The notes: generated from the sequence alone by a model not told the origin. DNA of 64,000 nucleotides from Escherichia sp. MOD1-EC7003 (GCF_002965065.1 NZ_PTRE01000025.1:1-64000); one strand, 5' to 3'; counted from the stretch's first letter, positions 43,701 to 56,324 are shown. Translations and numbers: made by a program.

Positions 43701-44198
43701 ATGACCGACAGTGAACTGATGCAGTTAAGCGAACAGGTTGGGCAGGCGCTGAAAGCCCGTGGCGCAACTGTCACAACTGCCGAGTCTTGTACCGGCGGCT
43801 GGGTCGCAAAAGTGATTACCGATATTGCCGGCAGTTCCGCCTGGTTTGAACGCGGATTTGTCACCTACAGTAACGAAGCCAAAGCGCAGATGATCGGCGT
43901 ACGCGAAGAGACGCTGGTGCAGCATGGTGCGGTGAGTGAACCTGTCGTGGTGGAAATGGCGATAGGCGCACTGAAAGCGGCTCGTGCTGATTATGCCGTG
44001 TCTATCAGCGGTATCGCTGGGCCGGATGGTGGCAGTGAAGAGAAACCTGTCGGCACCGTCTGGTTTGCTTTTGCCACTGCCCGCGGCGAAGGTATTACCC
44101 GCCGGGAATGCTTCAGCGGTGACCGTGGTGCGGTGCGTCGTCAGGCTACAGCGTATGCATTGCAAACCTTGTGGCAACAATTTCTACAAAACACTTGA
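43701..44198 (+). CDS. pncC: Nicotinamide-nucleotide amidohydrolase PncC
   Basis: PncC deamidates NMN to nicotinate mononucleotide in pyridine nucleotide recycling. The 165-residue protein is a stand-alone CinA C-terminal domain with the TTAESCTGG motif (about 26-34). It lies directly upstream of recA, with the recA promoter just after its stop. Confidence 0.96.
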   Translation: MTDSELMQLSEQVGQALKARGATVTTAESCTGGWVAKVITDIAGSSAWFERGFVTYSNEAKAQMIGVREETLVQHGAVSEPVVVEMAIGALKAARADYAVSISGIAGPDGGSEEKPVGTVWFAFATARGEGITRRECFSGDRGAVRRQATAYALQTLWQQFLQNT

Positions 44199-45339
<1,141 letters not shown>

Positions 45340-46361
45340 TCGTTATTTATTGATGATAATACATAAAGTGAGCACGGACAGTCCCTTGAGCCTTTGGTGT
45401 TTAGGGTGAGGGGAAATTCCGCACTGGGTAATACTTTCTTCGTTTGTTTTGCAAAACCAGGGCCGCATTTGCGGCCCTGAGATTGTTGACAATGCGCGCG
45501 TTGTTCATGCCGGATGCGGCGTGAACGCCTTATCCGGCCTACCAAAACGTGCAATTTCAACAGATTGCAGAAATTGCGTAGGCCTGATAAGCGTAGCGCA
45601 TCAGGCAATTTTGCGTTTGTCATCATTCTCAGGGGCGCATTTGCGGCCCTGATGTTGACAATGTGCGCGTTGTTCATGTCGGATGCGGCGTGAACGCCTT
45701 ATCCGGCCTACCAAAACGTGCAATTTCAATAGATTGCAGAAATTGCGTAGGCCTGATAAGCGTAGCGCATCAGGCAATTTTGCGTTTGTCATCATTCTGA
45801 GGGGGCGCATTTGCGGCCCTCAGATTGTTGACAATGTGCGCGTTGTTCATGCCGGATGCGGTGTGAACGCCTTATCCGGCCTACCAAAACGTGCAATTTC
45901 AATAGATTGCAGAGATTACGTAGGCCTGATAAGCGTAGCGCATCAGGCAATTTTGCGTTTGTCATCATTCTCAGGGGCGCATTTGCGGCCCTGAGATTGT
46001 TGACAATGTGCGCGTTGTTCATGCCGGATGCGGTGTGAACGCCTTATCCGGCCTACAAAACATGCAGTTTCAATAGATTGCAGAGATTACGTAGGCCTGA
46101 TAAGCGTAGCGCATCAGGCAATTTTGCGTTTGTCATCATTCTCAGGGCCGCATTTGCGGCCCTGATGTTGACAACGTGCGCGTTGTTCATGTCGGATGCG
46201 GCGTGAACGCCTTATCTGGCCTACAAAAACGTGCAATTTCAATAGATTGCAGAAATTGCGTAGGCCTGATAAGCGTAGCGCATCAGGCAATTTTGCGTTT
46301 GTCATCATTCTCAGGGGCGCATTTGCGGCCCTTTTACTTTTTTAAGTTTTAGGGATATGCC
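45340..46361. repeat. Five tandem ~171-bp units carrying REP pairs between recA and recX
   Basis: The 1,020-bp gap is made of units beginning at about 45459, 45631, 45801, 45973 and 46144 and ending at 46313, with lengths of 172, 170, 172, 171 and 169. Each contains a hairpin with GCGCATTTGCGGCCC or GCCGCATTTGCGGCCC, two REP sequences (GCCGGATGCGG..CGCCTTATCCGGCC and GCCTGATAAGCGTAGCGCAT) and TTTTGCGTTTGTCATCATTC. The units differ by only a few bases. No protein-coding gene is credible here; the frames seen are the repeats. Confidence 0.93.
46313..46346 (+). terminator. Terminator ahead of recX
   Basis: The sixth copy of the GGGGCGCATTTGCGGCCC hairpin is followed by TTTTACTTTTTTAAG and so is the only one with a proper T-run. 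It resembles the recA terminator of K-12; recX is reached by read-through. Confidence 0.8.
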
Positions 46362-46862
46362 ATGACAGAATCTACACCCCGTCGCCCGGCATATGCTCGC
46401 CTGTTGGATCGTGCGGTACGCATTCTGGCGGTGCGCGATCACAGTGAGCAAGAATTGCGACGTAAACTCGCGGCACCGATTATGGGCAAAAATGGCCCGG
46501 AAGAGATTGATGCCACGGCAGAGGATTACGAACGCGTTATCGCCTGGTGCCATGAACATGGCTATCTAGATGACAGCCGATTTGTGGCACGCTTTATTGC
46601 CAGCCGCAGCCGCAAAGGCTACGGTCCGGCGCGTATCCGTCAGGAACTGAATCAGAAAGGTATTTCCCGCGAAGCGACAGAAAAAGCAATGCGAGAATGT
46701 GACATCGACTGGTGCGCACTGGCGCGCGATCAGGCGACGCGAAAATATGGCGAATCTTTGCCAACTGTCTTTTCAGAAAAAGTTAAGATCCAGCGTTTTC
46801 TGCTCTATCGTGGCTATCTGATGGAAGATATCCAGGAGATTTGGCGAAATTTTGCCGACTGA
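46362..46862 (+). CDS. recX: RecA regulatory protein RecX
   Basis: RecX inhibits RecA filament extension. The 166-residue protein has the three-helix-repeat architecture of the family (e.g. [17 protein letters not shown] and [16 protein letters not shown]). Its distance from recA, more than 1 kb instead of about 70 bp in K-12, is unusual. Confidence 0.96.
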   Translation: MTESTPRRPAYARLLDRAVRILAVRDHSEQELRRKLAAPIMGKNGPEEIDATAEDYERVIAWCHEHGYLDDSRFVARFIASRSRKGYGPARIRQELNQKGISREATEKAMRECDIDWCALARDQATRKYGESLPTVFSEKVKIQRFLLYRGYLMEDIQEIWRNFAD

Positions 46863-46990
46863 ACGCATACGGGATTTTACTTCCCAGTCAAGAAAACTTA
46901 TCTTATTCCCACTTTTTCAGTTACCAGCCCGGCGGTCAAGACACGCTGTAGCTGGTGGCGATATTTCGTTAGCTTGATTTCAGGATAATT

Positions 46991-49621
46991 ATGAGCAAGA
47001 GCACCGCTGAGATCCGTCAGGCGTTTCTCGACTTTTTCCATAGTAAGGGACATCAGGTAGTTGCCAGCAGCTCCCTGGTCCCCCATAACGACCCAACTTT
47101 GTTGTTTACCAACGCCGGGATGAATCAGTTCAAGGATGTGTTCCTTGGGCTCGACAAGCGTAATTATTCCCGCGCGACCACTTCCCAACGCTGCGTGCGT
47201 GCGGGTGGTAAACACAACGACCTGGAAAACGTCGGTTACACTGCGCGTCACCATACCTTCTTCGAAATGCTGGGCAACTTCAGCTTCGGCGACTATTTCA
47301 AACACGATGCTATTCAGTTTGCATGGGAACTGCTGACCAGCGAAAAATGGTTTGCCCTGCCGAAAGAGCGTCTGTGGGTTACCGTCTATGAAAGCGACGA
47401 CGAAGCCTACGAAATCTGGGAAAAAGAAGTCGGGATCCCGCGCGAACGTATTATTCGCATCGGTGATAACAAAGGTGCGCCATACGCATCTGACAACTTC
47501 TGGCAGATGGGTGACACTGGTCCGTGCGGCCCGTGCACCGAAATTTTCTACGATCACGGCGATCACATCTGGGGTGGCCCTCCGGGAAGTCCGGAAGAAG
47601 ACGGCGACCGCTACATTGAGATCTGGAACATCGTCTTCATGCAGTTCAACCGCCAGGCTGACGGTACGATGGAACCGCTGCCGAAGCCGTCTGTAGATAC
47701 CGGTATGGGTCTGGAACGTATTGCTGCGGTGCTGCAACACGTTAACTCTAACTATGACATCGACCTGTTCCGCATGCTGATCCAGGCGGTAGCGAAAGTC
47801 ACTGGCGCGACCGATCTGAGCAATAAATCGCTGCGCGTAATCGCTGACCACATTCGTTCTTGTGCGTTCTTGGTCGCGGATGGCGTAATGCCGTCCAACG
47901 AAAACCGTGGTTATGTATTGCGTCGTATCATTCGTCGCGCAGTGCGTCACGGCAATATGCTGGGGGCGAAAGAAACCTTCTTCTACAAACTGGTTGGTCC
48001 GCTGATCGACGTTATGGGCTCTGCGGGTGAAGACCTGAAGCGCCAGCAGGCGCAGGTTGAGCAGGTGCTGAAGACCGAAGAAGAGCAGTTTGCTCGTACA
48101 CTGGAGCGTGGTCTGGCGTTGCTGGATGAAGAGCTGGCGAAACTTTCCGGTGATACGCTGGATGGCGAAACCGCTTTCCGTCTGTACGACACCTACGGCT
48201 TCCCGGTTGACCTGACAGCTGATGTTTGTCGTGAGCGCAACATCAAAGTTGACGAAGCTGGTTTTGAAGCAGCAATGGAAGAGCAGCGTCGTCGTGCGCG
48301 CGAAGCCAGCGGCTTTGGTGCCGATTACAACGCAATGATCCGTGTTGACAGTGCATCTGAATTTAAAGGCTATGACCATCTGGAACTGAACGGCAAAGTG
48401 ACTGCGCTGTTTGTTGATGGCAAAGCGGTTGATATCATCAATGCAGGCCAGGAAGCTGTGGTCGTGCTGGATCAAACGCCATTCTATGCGGAGTCTGGCG
48501 GTCAGGTTGGCGATAAAGGCGAACTGAAAGGCGCTAACTTCTCCTTTGCGGTGGAAGATACTCAGAAATACGGTCAGGCGATTGGTCACATCGGTAAACT
48601 TGCTGCGGGGTCTCTGAAAGTGGGCGACGCGGTGCAGGCTGATGTTGATGAGGCTCGTCGCGCCCGTATTCGTCTGAATCACTCCGCAACGCACCTGATG
48701 CACGCTGCGCTGCGCCAGGTTCTGGGTACTCATGTATCGCAGAAAGGTTCAATGGTTAACGACAAAGTGCTGCGCTTCGACTTCTCACACAACGAAGCGA
48801 TGAAACCAGAAGAGATTCGTGCGGTCGAAGAGCTGGTGAACGCGCAAATTCGCCGTAACTTGCCTATCGAAACCAACATCATGGATCTCGAAGCGGCGAA
48901 AGCGAAAGGTGCGATGGCGCTGTTCGGCGAGAAGTATGATGAGCGCGTACGCGTGCTGAGCATGGGCGATTTCTCCACTGAGCTGTGTGGCGGTACTCAC
49001 GCCAGCCGCACTGGTGATATTGGTCTGTTCCGCATCATCTCTGAATCGGGTACTGCTGCAGGCGTTCGCCGTATCGAAGCGGTAACCGGAGAAGGTGCTA
49101 TCGCCACCGTTCATGCAGACAGCGATCGCTTAAGCGAAGTTGCACATCTGCTGAAAGGCGATAGCAATAATCTGGCTGATAAAGTGCGTTCAGTTGTGGA
49201 ACGTACACGTCAGCTGGAAAAAGAGTTACAACAGCTTAAAGAACAAGCTGCCGCACAGGAGAGCGCAAATCTTTCCAGTAAGGCAATTGATGTTAATGGT
49301 GTTAAGCTGTTGGTTAGCGAGCTTGGCGGTGTTGAGCCGAAAATGTTGCGTACCATGGTTGACGATTTAAAAAATCAGCTGGGGTCGACAATTATCGTGC
49401 TGGCAACGGTAGCCGAAGGTAAGGTTTCTCTGATTGCAGGCGTATCTAAGGACGTCACAGATCGTGTGAAAGCAGGGGAACTGATTGGTATGGTCGCTCA
49501 GCAGGTGGGCGGCAAGGGTGGTGGACGTCCTGACATGGCGCAAGCCGGTGGTACGGATGCTGCGGCCTTACCTGCAGCGTTAGCCAGTGTGAAAGGCTGG
49601 GTCAGCGCGAAATTGCAATAA
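46991..49621 (+). CDS. alaS: Alanine-tRNA ligase
   Basis: AlaRS charges tRNA-Ala and edits mischarged Ser and Gly. The 876 residues include the class II catalytic domain, the editing domain with NHSATHLMH and CGGTH (Zn-binding His and Cys), and the C-terminal dimerisation domain. Length equals K-12. Confidence 0.99.
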   Translation: MSKSTAEIRQAFLDFFHSKGHQVVASSSLVPHNDPTLLFTNAGMNQFKDVFLGLDKRNYSRATTSQRCVRAGGKHNDLENVGYTARHHTFFEMLGNFSFGDYFKHDAIQFAWELLTSEKWFALPKERLWVTVYESDDEAYEIWEKEVGIPRERIIRIGDNKGAPYASDNFWQMGDTGPCGPCTEIFYDHGDHIWGGPPGSPEEDGDRYIEIWNIVFMQFNRQADGTMEPLPKPSVDTGMGLERIAAVLQHVNSNYDIDLFRMLIQAVAKVTGATDLSNKSLRVIADHIRSCAFLVADGVMPSNENRGYVLRRIIRRAVRHGNMLGAKETFFYKLVGPLIDVMGSAGEDLKRQQAQVEQVLKTEEEQFARTLERGLALLDEELAKLSGDTLDGETAFRLYDTYGFPVDLTADVCRERNIKVDEAGFEAAMEEQRRRAREASGFGADYNAMIRVDSASEFKGYDHLELNGKVTALFVDGKAVDIINAGQEAVVVLDQTPFYAESGGQVGDKGELKGANFSFAVEDTQKYGQAIGHIGKLAAGSLKVGDAVQADVDEARRARIRLNHSATHLMHAALRQVLGTHVSQKGSMVNDKVLRFDFSHNEAMKPEEIRAVEELVNAQIRRNLPIETNIMDLEAAKAKGAMALFGEKYDERVRVLSMGDFSTELCGGTHASRTGDIGLFRIISESGTAAGVRRIEAVTGEGAIATVHADSDRLSEVAHLLKGDSNNLADKVRSVVERTRQLEKELQQLKEQAAAQESANLSSKAIDVNGVKLLVSELGGVEPKMLRTMVDDLKNQLGSTIIVLATVAEGKVSLIAGVSKDVTDRVKAGELIGMVAQQVGGKGGGRPDMAQAGGTDAAALPAALASVKGWVSAKLQ

Positions 49622-49855
49622 TATAAGCGTCAGGCAATGCCGTGGACTCGCTTCACGGCATTCGCATTAACGCTATCGACAACGATAAAGTCAGGTTGAA
49701 GTTGTGTATATCGGCTAAACTTAGGTTTAACAGAATGTAATGCCATGACTGCTTACATGTAATGTGTTTGTCATTGCTTACTTTTTGGCGTTATATGATG
49801 GATAATGCCGGGATACAGAGAGACCCGACTCTTTTAATCTTTCAAGGAGCAAAGA

Positions 49856-50041
49856 ATGCTGATTCTGACTCGTCGAGTTGGTGAGACCCTCATGATTGGG
49901 GATGAGGTCACCGTGACAGTTTTAGGGGTAAAGGGCAACCAGGTACGTATTGGCGTAAATGCCCCGAAGGAAGTTTCTGTTCACCGTGAAGAGATCTACC
50001 AGCGTATCCAGGCTGAAAAATCCCAGCAGTCCAGTTACTAA
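49856..50041 (+). CDS. csrA: Carbon storage regulator CsrA
   Basis: CsrA is the 61-residue RNA-binding global post-transcriptional regulator of carbon metabolism, biofilm and motility. The N-terminal [17 protein letters not shown] and the [10 protein letters not shown] segment are fully conserved. The start follows AAGGAGC. It is flanked by alaS and the serV tRNA cluster. Confidence 0.99.
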
Positions 50042-50355
50042 TCTTTCCGCGTCTCATCTTTATCGGTGAGACGCACCCTCAAAATTTCTCCTTCACTCCA
50101 TTGTCTTTTCGCTTTACTCCTGTTCATTCAACTTAAGTCTCCATTTTTTGCATTACTGCTATCGGTCAGACCTCCATTTTTCTGTTGATAAAACACTCTT
50201 TTTGACGTTTTTACAGACTAATTGCGCGTGAAGTGTGCAAACGATAAAAGTGTGGGAAAAATTGTTTGACTTATAAGTCTCAGAAAGTAATATGTGCGCC
50301 ACGCAGCGACGATGAGCGATAAACAAGTTCTTCGAAGCACTCGTAAGAGGCGTGT
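50042..50355. other. Gap between csrA and the tRNA cluster
   Basis: About 314 bp. A csrA-proximal hairpin (GCGTCTCA/TGAGACGC at 50049-50074) and the tRNA promoter at 50266-50293 are the only features seen. The rest is AT-rich with no supported frame. Confidence 0.6.
50266..50293 (+). promoter_or_regulatory. Promoter of the serV tRNA operon
   Basis: TTGACT and TAATAT are separated by 16 bp, followed by a GC-rich discriminator (GTGCGCC) typical of stringently controlled tRNA promoters. Confidence 0.75.
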
Positions 50356-50448
50356 GGTGAGGTGGCCGAGAGGCTGAAGGCGCTCCCCTGCTAAGGGAGT
50401 ATGCGGTTAAAAGCTGCATCCGGGGTTCGAATCCCCGCCTCACCGCCA
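50356..50448 (+). tRNA. serV: tRNA-Ser (anticodon GCT)
   Basis: The 93-nt sequence has the long variable arm of a serine tRNA, anticodon loop CTGCTAA, T-arm GGTTCGAATC and encoded CCA. It is identical or nearly so to K-12 serV. Confidence 0.97.
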
Positions 50449-50451
50449 TTT

Positions 50452-50528
50452 GCATCCGTAGCTCAGCTGGATAGAGTACTCGGCTACGAACCGAGCGGTC
50501 GGAGGTTCGAATCCTCCCGGATGCACCA
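50452..50528 (+). tRNA. argV: tRNA-Arg (anticodon ACG), first copy
   Basis: A 77-nt cloverleaf with anticodon ACG inside GGCTACGAACC, T-loop GGTTCGAATCC and encoded CCA. K-12 has four such genes here; this strain has two. Confidence 0.96.
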
Positions 50529-50590
50529 TCTCTTACTTGATATGGCTTTAGTAGCGATATCAAAATCTGCAGTAAAATAAGTTTCCCGAT

Positions 50591-50667
50591 GCATCCGTAG
50601 CTCAGCTGGATAGAGTACTCGGCTACGAACCGAGCGGTCGGAGGTTCGAATCCTCCCGGATGCACCA
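50591..50667 (+). tRNA. argY: tRNA-Arg (anticodon ACG), second copy
   Basis: Sequence is identical to the first copy over all 77 nt. It is followed by a downstream direct repeat of its 3' end at 50783-50808. The symbol follows K-12 order and is only positional. Confidence 0.93.
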
Positions 50668-50808
50668 TATTCTCCGTAACTTTCATTGATGAAGGTGTGG
50701 AAGAGGTAACGGTGATAACCGCAGGCACCAGGGAGGATAACGTTGCTTTAGCAACGGCCCAACGGGCGAACGCCAGTGAGTCATCCTCCCGGATGCACCA
50801 TATTCTCC
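50650..50808 (+). repeat. Direct repeat of the tRNA-Arg 3' end with internal hairpin (rtT-like)
   Basis: A 26-bp sequence starting ATCCTCCCGGATGCACCA occurs at 50650-50675, spanning the second tRNA 3' end, and again at 50783-50808. The latter copy pairs its ATCCTCCC with GGGAGGAT at 50731-50738, and a smaller CGTTGC/GCAACG stem lies between. Such tRNA-tail repeats are known in E. coli tRNA operons. Confidence 0.75.
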
Positions 50809-50947
50809 AAAAAATTTCCTTCAAAAATATCTCATTTCTAAATAACTATTTTATCCATATCCTGAATATTCTTCTCCTTCTTCATCAGCGACAAAATCAA
50901 GCAATTACGCTAAAGTAGCGCCATATTTTTCGATTTGCGAGAAGACC

Positions 50948-51514
50948 ATGTACGAGCGTTATGCAGGTTTAATTTTTGATATGGATGGCACTATCCTGGA
51001 TACGGAACCGACACACCGTAAAGCGTGGCGCGAAGTATTAGGACACTACGGTCTTCAGTACGATGTTCAGGCGATGATTGCACTTAATGGCTCGCCCACC
51101 TGGCGAATTGCTCAGGCGATCATTGAATTGAATCAGGCTGATCTCGACCCGCATGCGCTGGCGCGTGAAAAAACAGAGGCGGTAAGAAGCATGCTGCTGG
51201 ATAGCGTCGAGCCGCTTCCTCTTGTTGAAGTGGTGAAAAGCTGGCATGGTCGTCGGCCAATGGCTGTGGGGACGGGGAGTGAAAGCGCCATCGCTGAGGT
51301 GCTGTTAACGCACCTGGGATTACGTCGTTATTTTGACGCAGTCGTTGCTGCCGATCACGTCAAACACCATAAACCTGCTCCAGACACATTTTTGTTGTGC
51401 GCGCAGCGTATGGGCGTGCAACCAACACAGTGTGTGGTCTTTGAGGATGCAGATTTCGGTATTCAGGCTGCCCGTGCTGCAGGTATGGACGCTGTGGATG
51501 TTCGTTTGTTGTGA
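50948..51514 (+). CDS. yqaB: Fructose-1-phosphate/6-phosphogluconate phosphatase YqaB
   Basis: YqaB is a HAD-superfamily sugar phosphatase with activity on fructose 1-phosphate. The 188 residues show motif I DMDGT (Asp11, Asp13) and motif III/IV with KPAPDTF and FEDADFGIQAA. It overlaps yqaA by 4 bp. Confidence 0.96.
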   Translation: MYERYAGLIFDMDGTILDTEPTHRKAWREVLGHYGLQYDVQAMIALNGSPTWRIAQAIIELNQADLDPHALAREKTEAVRSMLLDSVEPLPLVEVVKSWHGRRPMAVGTGSESAIAEVLLTHLGLRRYFDAVVAADHVKHHKPAPDTFLLCAQRMGVQPTQCVVFEDADFGIQAARAAGMDAVDVRLL

Positions 51515-51939
51515 GTGAAGTGTTATCGCTCTTCTCGTTGTTTGCCAGTAGTTTTCTCAGCGCTACACTATTACCCGGCAATTCCGAAGTCGTTCTGGTG
51601 GCAATGTTGCTTTCCGGGATCAGTCATCCCTGGGTTTTAGTATTAACAGCAACAATGGGTAATAGCCTTGGAGGGTTAACTAACGTTATCCTTGGGCGTT
51701 TCTTTCCATTGTGTAAAACATCGCGCTGGCAAGAGAAAGCTACCGGCTGGCTGAAACGCTATGGTGCAGTCACGCTATTATTAAGCTGGATGCCCGTCGT
51801 TGGCGATTTACTGTGTCTGTTAGCGGGATGGATGCGCATCTCCTGGGGGCCGGTAATCTTTTTTTTGTGCCTTGGTAAAGCGTTACGTTATGTTGCAGTT
51901 GCAGCAGCTACCGTTCAGGGCATGATGTGGTGGCACTAA
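51511..51939 (+). CDS. yqaA: Inner membrane protein YqaA (DedA-like)
   Basis: The 142-residue membrane protein belongs to the SNARE-associated/DedA-like family, with about four hydrophobic segments and the GNSLGG and GDLLC motifs. Start is GTG within the GTGA overlap with yqaB. Its function is not known. Confidence 0.93.
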   Translation: MSEVLSLFSLFASSFLSATLLPGNSEVVLVAMLLSGISHPWVLVLTATMGNSLGGLTNVILGRFFPLCKTSRWQEKATGWLKRYGAVTLLLSWMPVVGDLLCLLAGWMRISWGPVIFFLCLGKALRYVAVAAATVQGMMWWH

Positions 51940-51984
51940 TTGTAGGCCTGCACATATGGTCACCATTACAGTTATGCTAATTAA

Positions 51985-53568
<1,584 letters not shown>

Positions 53569-53576
53569 CAGAAAAG

Positions 53577-53649
53577 AAAAAGGCCACTCGTGAGTGGCCA
53601 AAATTTCATCACTGAATTCAGGGATGATGATAACAAATGCGCGTCTTTC
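53577..53649 (-). ncRNA. micA: Small RNA MicA
   Basis: The 73-nt RNA begins GAAAGACGCGCATTTGTTAT and ends with the terminator hairpin GGCCACTCACGAGTGGCC and T-run. It differs from the K-12 sequence as I remember it at one position. MicA is a Hfq-dependent, sigma-E-induced repressor of ompA and other outer membrane protein mRNAs; it lies antisense in the gap between gshA and luxS. Confidence 0.95.
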
Positions 53650-53655
53650 ATATAC

Positions 53656-53683
53656 TCAGACTCGCCAGGGAAGAAAGAGTTCA
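53656..53683 (-). promoter_or_regulatory. Sigma-E promoter of micA
   Basis: On the minus strand TGAACTC (-35) and TCTGA (-10) are spaced by 16 bp, and the transcript would start 6-7 bp further on. This fits the sigma-E consensus and the known control of micA. Confidence 0.85.
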
Positions 53684-53717
53684 GAAAATTTTTAAAAAAA
53701 TTACCGGAGGTGGCTAA

Positions 53718-54233
53718 ATGCCGTTGTTAGATAGCTTCACAGTCGATCATACCCGGATGGAAGCGCCTGCAGTTCGGGTGGCGAAAACAATGAACACCCC
53801 GCATGGCGACGCAATCACCGTGTTCGATCTGCGCTTCTGCGTACCGAACAAAGAAGTGATGCCAGAAAGAGGGATCCATACCCTGGAGCACCTGTTTGCT
53901 GGTTTTATGCGTAACCATCTTAACGGTAATGGCGTAGAGATTATCGATATCTCGCCAATGGGCTGCCGCACCGGTTTTTATATGAGTCTGATTGGTACGC
54001 CAGATGAACAGCGCGTCGCTGATGCCTGGAAAGCGGCAATGGAAGACGTGTTGAAAGTGCAGGATCAGAATCAGATCCCGGAACTGAACGTCTACCAGTG
54101 TGGCACTTACCAGATGCACTCGTTGCAGGAAGCGCAGGATATTGCACGTAGCATTCTGGAACGTGACGTGCGCATCAACAGCAACGAAGAGCTGGCGCTG
54201 CCGAAAGAGAAGTTGCAGGAACTGCACATCTAG
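53718..54233 (+). CDS. luxS: S-ribosylhomocysteine lyase LuxS
   Basis: LuxS makes homocysteine and the AI-2 precursor DPD from S-ribosylhomocysteine. The 171 residues include the metal-binding HTLEH (His54, His58) and a Cys ligand in YQCGTYQMH (Cys128). The start follows CCGGAGG. A terminator ends the gene. Confidence 0.98.
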
Positions 54234-54246
54234 TCAGTTTAAGCTG

Positions 54247-54284
54247 AAGAGGCCGGGCAGTTGATATCACCTGCCCGGCTTTTA
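54247..54284 (+). terminator. luxS terminator
   Basis: GCCGGGCAG and CTGCCCGGC form a 9-bp stem followed by TTTTACT. The convergent HD-Pnk gene ends immediately after it. Confidence 0.85.
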
Positions 54285-55397
54285 CTACCTGTCAGTCACC
54301 CGATATTCCACGCTATGTGCTTCATCAGGTTGAGGAACTTCCAGCCTTGAGGCCATCCGTATCACGACCACTTCAGGAACTGCAAACTCGCGCCTGGCAT
54401 TTTGCTGTTTCCATTGCGCCCACGGCACTTCCAGATAAACGATTTTTACCCGTGCACCGTAAGCCGTAAACAAACTGATGAGCTGGCTACGCAGCTGGCG
54501 GGTAATGTTCGTCGCATTCCAGACGAACGACTTTTTCTGGCGTAAAAAAACGCGTGCCTCTGCTTTGGCCTGTTGCACAATACGCCCGGTGGCAGTTTTG
54601 TCGTCCGGGCTGGCATTGATTCGCCGCCGCATATCATCAAGACTGATAACATCCATTCCCTGACACTGGTCACTGATATAGCGATCTTTGCCCATACCCG
54701 GTAAGCCACACAGCAAAATAACCTCAAAAGGTTCAGCCTCCCAGGGGACAAAATCGGGAGAACTTTGTTCATGAGTCAGGTAATGCCAGCGTGCGGAATC
54801 AGAAACGAACGGGCGCACTTTTCCCCAGCATTGTTGCTCATGGCAAAACAGCTCGAACAACTCGATGCGTTCCAGCATTGATTGCTGATCCGGGCTTTGG
54901 CGACCAAGCAGATCGGCACGAGCAAGCAAAGCGAGCAGACGCGTGTCGATGCGCATTGCAGCCGTGAGCAGCAAACGCTCCGGTTGCGGACGTTCCAGTA
55001 ACCACAGCGGTAACCCATGCAGACGTACCAGCGCAACAATTTGTTCACGCAGCACGAACGGCGTAGGGATATCGCGCCATAAAATGTGTCGGGCCGTCAG
55101 CTCGCCCCGACGAGCATGGCCAGGTGACTGAATACGTCCATTTTCTTGCACGGTAGTACTGCGCTTTTCAACATCATGCAATAACGCCGCCGCCCATAAA
55201 ATTTCTTGCTGCCGGGCGGGGAGTTGCTGGAATTCTGGCAGAGCCACGAGGGCATTAAGCACCATTTCGGTATGTACACCGACATCGCCTTCACCATGAT
55301 GCTCCGGGTCTTGCGGTGTGTTATGCATCTCCTCAACCCAACTAAAACGCTGGCGTAGTGTCGACCAGCGTTTGTCGTCGGTAAGTTGCCAAATCAT
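54285..55397 (-). CDS. HD-Pnk-type RNA end-healing enzyme (HD phosphoesterase + polynucleotide kinase)
   Basis: The 370-residue protein joins an N-terminal HD domain (His42, HD at 74-75, His94, Asp162) with a C-terminal P-loop kinase (about 225-370: Walker A GLPGMGKD at 231-238, SLDDMRRRI at 252-260, NATN at 294-297). The Asp-Asp-x-x-Arg and NATN-x-x-R elements resemble T4 polynucleotide kinase. This architecture matches HD-Pnk enzymes described from Runella, which remove 2',3'-phosphates and phosphorylate 5'-OH ends. It overlaps the RNA ligase gene by 4 bp (ATGA). The pair is not in K-12 as I recall. Substrate is inferred. Confidence 0.85.
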   Translation of the reverse strand: MIWQLTDDKRWSTLRQRFSWVEEMHNTPQDPEHHGEGDVGVHTEMVLNALVALPEFQQLPARQQEILWAAALLHDVEKRSTTVQENGRIQSPGHARRGELTARHILWRDIPTPFVLREQIVALVRLHGLPLWLLERPQPERLLLTAAMRIDTRLLALLARADLLGRQSPDQQSMLERIELFELFCHEQQCWGKVRPFVSDSARWHYLTHEQSSPDFVPWEAEPFEVILLCGLPGMGKDRYISDQCQGMDVISLDDMRRRINASPDDKTATGRIVQQAKAEARVFLRQKKSFVWNATNITRQLRSQLISLFTAYGARVKIVYLEVPWAQWKQQNARREFAVPEVVVIRMASRLEVPQPDEAHSVEYRVTDR

Positions 55398-56101
55398 GAC
55401 TGTTCTCCGTAAGCGAACTCATGGGCCATCCGCGCCCGTTGCCAGTGGCGTTTCCAGTGCTCGGTAGTTTTGACATGATTTTTGCGTACATACTTGAAGA
55501 CGTTATGCGAAAAGTCAGCGACGGAAAACGCGTCACTATTCCGGCTGACAATGCCTTCCAGCGTACAGGGTTGCCCTGTTTGCGTATCCCAGGGATCGAA
55601 CGCACCGCGCGCATTGGTCAGCGACAGAAAATCACGTTGCCAGCTTTTTTCATCATTCCCCGGCTGCGGGCCGGAAATTTCGGGAACGCAGGGGAAATCA
55701 AACAGAGCGGCGTAAAACTGCACCTCTTCCCAGCTCAGCCACATATCCTGGCAGCGAACGGCAAACAGATAAAAGCCCTGTTCCAGCGCGCGGTATTCAA
55801 TGGAATGAACGGCGTAAAGATTTTCACCAAACAACTCCAGGTCGCCGAGATCATTTTTCAGCAGTTGCCAGCGTTGGCGAATTTTATAGGTCCATGCCGA
55901 TTCCGTAGGCGCGGCATGGGAACGGGCAAACACGCCGTAGCGGTTAAGACAGTTATTTTCACCGTCGAGTTTTTCTGTGTGCACCAATTGCGTGATGGCC
56001 TGTAAATTCTGCCAGTAATCGGCGTTAATGCGGTCATCGCTGGTGGTGCCAGGGGAGAAGGGATAATGCCAGGTTCTCCCATATTTACGTTGGGTATTCA
56101 T
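55394..56101 (-). CDS. ATP-dependent RNA ligase (Rnl2-like)
   Basis: The 235-residue protein carries all nucleotidyltransferase motifs in order: motif I KLDG (44-47, Lys44 nucleophile), Ia near ARSHA (59-63), III in [11 protein letters not shown] (90-100), IIIa near YLFAVR (111-116), IV LEGIVSR (181-187) and V FKYVRK (202-207). It has no obvious C-terminal domain, unlike T4 Rnl2. Its stop overlaps the HD-Pnk start, so ligase and end-healing enzyme are made together. It probably seals RNA after the partner has repaired the ends. Confidence 0.88.
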   Translation of the reverse strand: MNTQRKYGRTWHYPFSPGTTSDDRINADYWQNLQAITQLVHTEKLDGENNCLNRYGVFARSHAAPTESAWTYKIRQRWQLLKNDLGDLELFGENLYAVHSIEYRALEQGFYLFAVRCQDMWLSWEEVQFYAALFDFPCVPEISGPQPGNDEKSWQRDFLSLTNARGAFDPWDTQTGQPCTLEGIVSRNSDAFSVADFSHNVFKYVRKNHVKTTEHWKRHWQRARMAHEFAYGEQS

Positions 56102-56153
56102 AATAATCCATTATTTTGTGTGTAATAAATGTACGCTCGCGAGGGTGCGAGTT

Positions 56154-56321
56154 ATGGGGTTAAAAGAAAAATGTGAGTATCACCCGCGAAAGCGAGGGCG
56201 AAAGAAAAAGAGAATTAACAACCTGAGCGAATGCTCAGAACCGGTTAATGGTGAATGGAAGAGTTTGGAGCGGCGAAAAGATACACCGAATGAGTGGATA
56301 AAACAACCGTTTGTAGAATGA
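56154..56321 (+). CDS. Possible small basic protein next to the RNA-repair genes
   Basis: A 55-codon frame starts with ATG after GAGGGTGCGAGTT, oriented divergently to the ligase. The product is very basic (RKRGRKKKR at about 12-20) and has no known motif. It may be a chance frame in a structured spacer. The in-frame GTG at 56118 lacks a ribosome site. Confidence 0.25.
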   Translation: MGLKEKCEYHPRKRGRKKKRINNLSECSEPVNGEWKSLERRKDTPNEWIKQPFVE

Positions 56322-56324
56322 GCA

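Noticed and set aside
45449-46308. Several 60-110 codon frames in the recA-recX gap
   Set aside because: They are copies of each other produced by the tandem REP units on both strands.
46898-48733. 611-codon frame antisense to alaS
   Set aside because: It mirrors the well-supported alaS coding strand and has no ribosome site or known domain; long antisense frames are common opposite GC-rich, biased codons.
50159-50824. 221-codon minus-strand frame across the tRNA cluster
   Set aside because: It runs through three tRNA genes and repeats a peptide because the tRNA genes are duplicated; not a protein.
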